Origin: a virus | Virus record (IMG/VR): IMGVR_UViG_3300013126_000201 | Location: 1-27,045 of that record | DNA length: 27,045 bases | Reading direction: 5' to 3' (one strand) | Shown: piece after piece, positions 25,099 through 27,045 of the stretch | Numbering within the stretch: the first letter of the stretch is position 1 | Layout of the letters: the number at the start of each line of letters is the position of its first letter | Program-made: the position numbers and the translations under genes | Notes under the pieces: generated by a model | What the model was told of the DNA's origin: nothing | Seen by the model: the letters and a program-made list of their open reading frames with translations, nothing else | Database searches by the model: none

Positions 25099-25842
25099 AT
25101 GACTATTTATTATCTCTATGTAAAGGTACATAATATTACCGGCTTACGGTACTTAGGCCAGACTAAACAAAATCCTCACTCATATAAAGGTTCAGGTGTT
25201 GATTGGGAAAAACACATTAAACTGTTTGGTTATAATGTAGATACAATCATACTACTATCTACTGTTAATATAAATGAAAGAAATTATTGGGGTAGATATT
25301 ATAGTTTATTATGGAATGTAGTTTCGGCCCAAGATGATTTTGGAAATAAGATTTGGGCCAATCGTATCCCTGAGTCAGGCGGCGGTGGAGGCAACAAACT
25401 AAGTACTCAAGAAAGAATTAGACTAGGTAAAAAATCAGTTGCAAAACAAATCTTAGAAAATAAACATAATTGGTCTAAAAAGGGGGTTGAAAACGCAAAC
25501 TACAATAAGAGAATATATAAGTTTGAAAATATCATGTCAGGAGAAGTGATTGAGATGACCCAGTATGATTTTAGAACTAAGTTTGGTTTTAATCAAGGAA
25601 ATGTAGGAGCAATGATTAGTGGTCTTAAGAAAACATGCGGTAGCTGGAAAATGCATGGTAAACCGACGCCAAGTCAATATATAACTCACAAATTCATCAA
25701 TTCATCATCTACTATAATAGTAAGCATGACACAAGATGAATTTGTAAAAACTTACAATCTTAATCGTGGTCATGTTTGCCAAATGATAAAAAAGAATAAA
25801 AAGTTTCAATCAGTTAAAGGTTGGAAACTTTATTCTTCGTAA
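25099..25842 (+). CDS. GIY-YIG homing-type endonuclease with two repeat DNA-binding modules
   Basis: The 247-residue protein starts with a variant GIY-YIG fold: YYLYVKVHNITGLRYLGQT, then SYKGSG, WEKHIKLFG and NERNYWGRYYSLLWNVV with the conserved Glu. The C-terminal half has two copies of an IENR1/NUMOD-like module (about residues 145-190 and 198-245), each with a SG/S..E.TQ-DF/EF..-F/Y.LN-G.V..MI..-..K..G-WK pattern. Such genes are free-standing mobile elements in T4-like phages. It is inserted between gp55 and gp47 on the opposite strand and its end overlaps the end of the gp55 gene by 13 bases. AAGGAG lies eight bases before the ATG. Confidence 0.82.
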   Translation: MTIYYLYVKVHNITGLRYLGQTKQNPHSYKGSGVDWEKHIKLFGYNVDTIILLSTVNINERNYWGRYYSLLWNVVSAQDDFGNKIWANRIPESGGGGGNKLSTQERIRLGKKSVAKQILENKHNWSKKGVENANYNKRIYKFENIMSGEVIEMTQYDFRTKFGFNQGNVGAMISGLKKTCGSWKMHGKPTPSQYITHKFINSSSTIIVSMTQDEFVKTYNLNRGHVCQMIKKNKKFQSVKGWKLYSS

Positions 25843-26717
25843 CGTGTAATTGATGTGGTTTGTCTAGACCAAGAGGGTGCTAATCCATTCATTTCTAAAA
25901 TATCATCACGTATATTTTGATTACGTTTTTCTGTATTCAATACACGGCAAAAACTATTAGTAATTGCTGCTGTATAATATGCGAATGGGTTTTGTGATTT
26001 TGCTTCGTTGAATCGCAACCCAACATAAGTCAATTGTAATATAGCTGAGTTACGCATTTCATCATTGTATGTATATCCACGCCAATTGAACTTCATTGCG
26101 TATTTTTCACATAACATAATATACATACGTGCCAGTTTATCGGTAAGATTACCATGATCTTTGCTAAAATGACCACGTTTTATGCCACCTACCCAATGAC
26201 TTTTGCCCACACAATAGTAACTACCTTCGTTATCTATTTTGTAATGTTGGAATGGTGGGAAGTTTACTTTAACATGTACCATGTCATCAACTTCTCCTGC
26301 TGTAGTTGGGTCTTCTAAATCAACGAAAATTTCTTCATCAATATCTTCAAACTCCATGATATCAATTGCTGTTTTCTTTTTAGTTGTTTTCTTTTGTAGT
26401 TTTGGACTAAGCGGGATATGTTCCCAAGTCATAATACGAAATACTAAATCAGTTGTTGGGATAGATTTTGGTTCAATCTTTGTACCAGTCTCAACTGATA
26501 ATCTTGCTGCTCTATTTTCTTTTGCTTGTTTAATTGTATCACGTTTATTTGTATATTTGAAACAATTTTCTAGCGAATCTTGCGGCATGTCAACAATCAA
26601 ATCATAATGATGATATTCTTGTTTTGTATAATAACAATAACTATTTTTGCTTTCGTGTATTTCTTTTAGTATATCTTTGTTATTAAGGTAATTCACAGGT
26701 TTTTTTGTGGTACTCAT
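25830..26717 (-). CDS. 55: Late-transcription sigma factor (gp55-like)
   Basis: The 295-residue protein's C-terminal half (about residues 185-280) carries the conserved gp55 core: KFNWRGYTYNDEMRNSAI, LRFNEAKSQNPFAYYTAAIT and CRVLNTEKRNQNIRD, a minimal sigma region 2. With host core polymerase it recognises the late box TATAAATA. The N-terminal part (about 150 residues) is longer than in T4 gp55 (185 in total); it includes a basic stretch and an acidic one (EFEDIDEEIFVDLED). It lies upstream of gp47/gp46, a common marine T4-like order. AAAGGA lies five bases before the ATG. Confidence 0.9.
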   Translation of the reverse strand: MSTTKKPVNYLNNKDILKEIHESKNSYCYYTKQEYHHYDLIVDMPQDSLENCFKYTNKRDTIKQAKENRAARLSVETGTKIEPKSIPTTDLVFRIMTWEHIPLSPKLQKKTTKKKTAIDIMEFEDIDEEIFVDLEDPTTAGEVDDMVHVKVNFPPFQHYKIDNEGSYYCVGKSHWVGGIKRGHFSKDHGNLTDKLARMYIMLCEKYAMKFNWRGYTYNDEMRNSAILQLTYVGLRFNEAKSQNPFAYYTAAITNSFCRVLNTEKRNQNIRDDILEMNGLAPSWSRQTTSITRYEE

Positions 26718-26737
26718 AGAATCCTTTATTTTGAAAT

Positions 26738-26754
26738 ATTATAACATATATGTT
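26738..26754 (-). promoter_or_regulatory. Promoter -10 box abutting a perfect palindrome, upstream of gp55
   Basis: TATAAT on the minus strand (26738-26743) touches the perfect 12-base palindrome AACATATATGTT (26743-26754). A weak -35 (TTGTGC) lies 18 bases upstream of the -10 box. The palindrome could be an operator, or chance in A+T-rich DNA. Confidence 0.4.
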
Positions 26755-26836
26755 GCGGAGGGCACAACAATTAGTATATAAGTTGGGTAAAAAAGTGCTA
26801 TTTTTATTTAGCTAAATATATAATAGGATCATTGAT

Positions 26837-27045
26837 ATGGCAAATCAACAAACAGCACAAGATTGGGCAACAGTAAAGAATGAAGCTCAAAAAGAAATTG
26901 ATGGTATTACTCCACTATTAAGAACAGCCACTGCCAATTTAAAAAACGCTGATGCTAGATTTAATTCATTATCTTCTATAGAAAACCAATTAAAAGATGA
27001 TCCAACTAAAGTAACAGAATATGAAGCTGCTAGACAAGCTAGAAA
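26837..27045 (+). CDS. Unrecognised protein, N-terminal part only
   Basis: An open frame runs from ATG 26837 past the window end (69 full codons). It begins MANQQTAQDWATVKNEAQ and is rich in Ala, Lys, Glu and Gln, with a helical, possibly coiled-coil pattern. AGGA lies eight bases before the ATG and TATAAT at 26819-26824. Divergent from gp55. I do not recognise it. Confidence 0.65.
   Translation, partial: MANQQTAQDWATVKNEAQKEIDGITPLLRTATANLKNADARFNSLSSIENQLKDDPTKVTEYEAARQAR

Overview
The window is a piece of a T4-like tailed phage (myovirus) genome of low G+C, by eye about one third. The evidence is the contiguous head block in T4 order (portal gp20, small core protein, acidic core protein, protease gp21, scaffold gp22, major capsid gp23), the recombination pair gp47/gp46, the late sigma factor gp55, a gp26-type baseplate hub protein, and several T4-type late promoters of the form (T/C/A/G)ATAAATA. 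The gene style (a very long collagen-like tail protein, a fatty acid desaturase, many homing-type endonucleases) resembles marine T4-like phages. The host cannot be read from the sequence.

Layout. 1-7760 (minus): one giant collagen-like tail fibre gene, open at the left edge. 7847-8212 (plus): a small zinc-finger protein that looks like a degenerate HNH nuclease. 8184-8906 (minus): a fatty acid desaturase. 8983-9962 (minus): a 59-residue protein coupled to a GIY-YIG endonuclease. 10089-16071 (minus): the head operon gp23, gp22, gp21, core proteins and gp20, closed by a UUCG-type terminator. 16090-18564 (minus): a tape-measure-like protein with an M15 peptidase domain. 18631-19679 (plus): gp26-like hub protein with a probable -1 frameshift extension. 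19680-20102: a G+C-richer, hairpin-rich non-coding stretch. 20103-24975 (minus): a PD-(D/E)XK-like nuclease and a fractured gene 46, followed upstream by gene 47. 25099-25842 (plus): a second GIY-YIG endonuclease. 25830-26717 (minus): late sigma factor gp55. 26837-end (plus): start of an unrecognised gene.

The most striking system is the fractured gene 46. The ATPase is cut inside its P-loop, between Lys and Thr of GTGK/TT, by a split intein whose N-part has only 39 residues. A free-standing gene for a Vsr-like homing endonuclease lies between the two intein halves and overlaps both. A T4-type late promoter motif sits inside the intein-N coding sequence, just upstream of the endonuclease ribosome binding site. 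Fractured genes with split inteins and Vsr-like endonucleases are a known arrangement from marine metagenomes. The P-loop of gp46 as host site and the very short N-part deserve attention.

Functionally, gp55 would direct late transcription from the ATAAATA promoters that precede the structural genes and several homing-type genes. gp47/gp46 and the small nuclease serve recombination. The left half supplies head, tail and fibre parts, with one host-metabolism gene (desaturase) among them.
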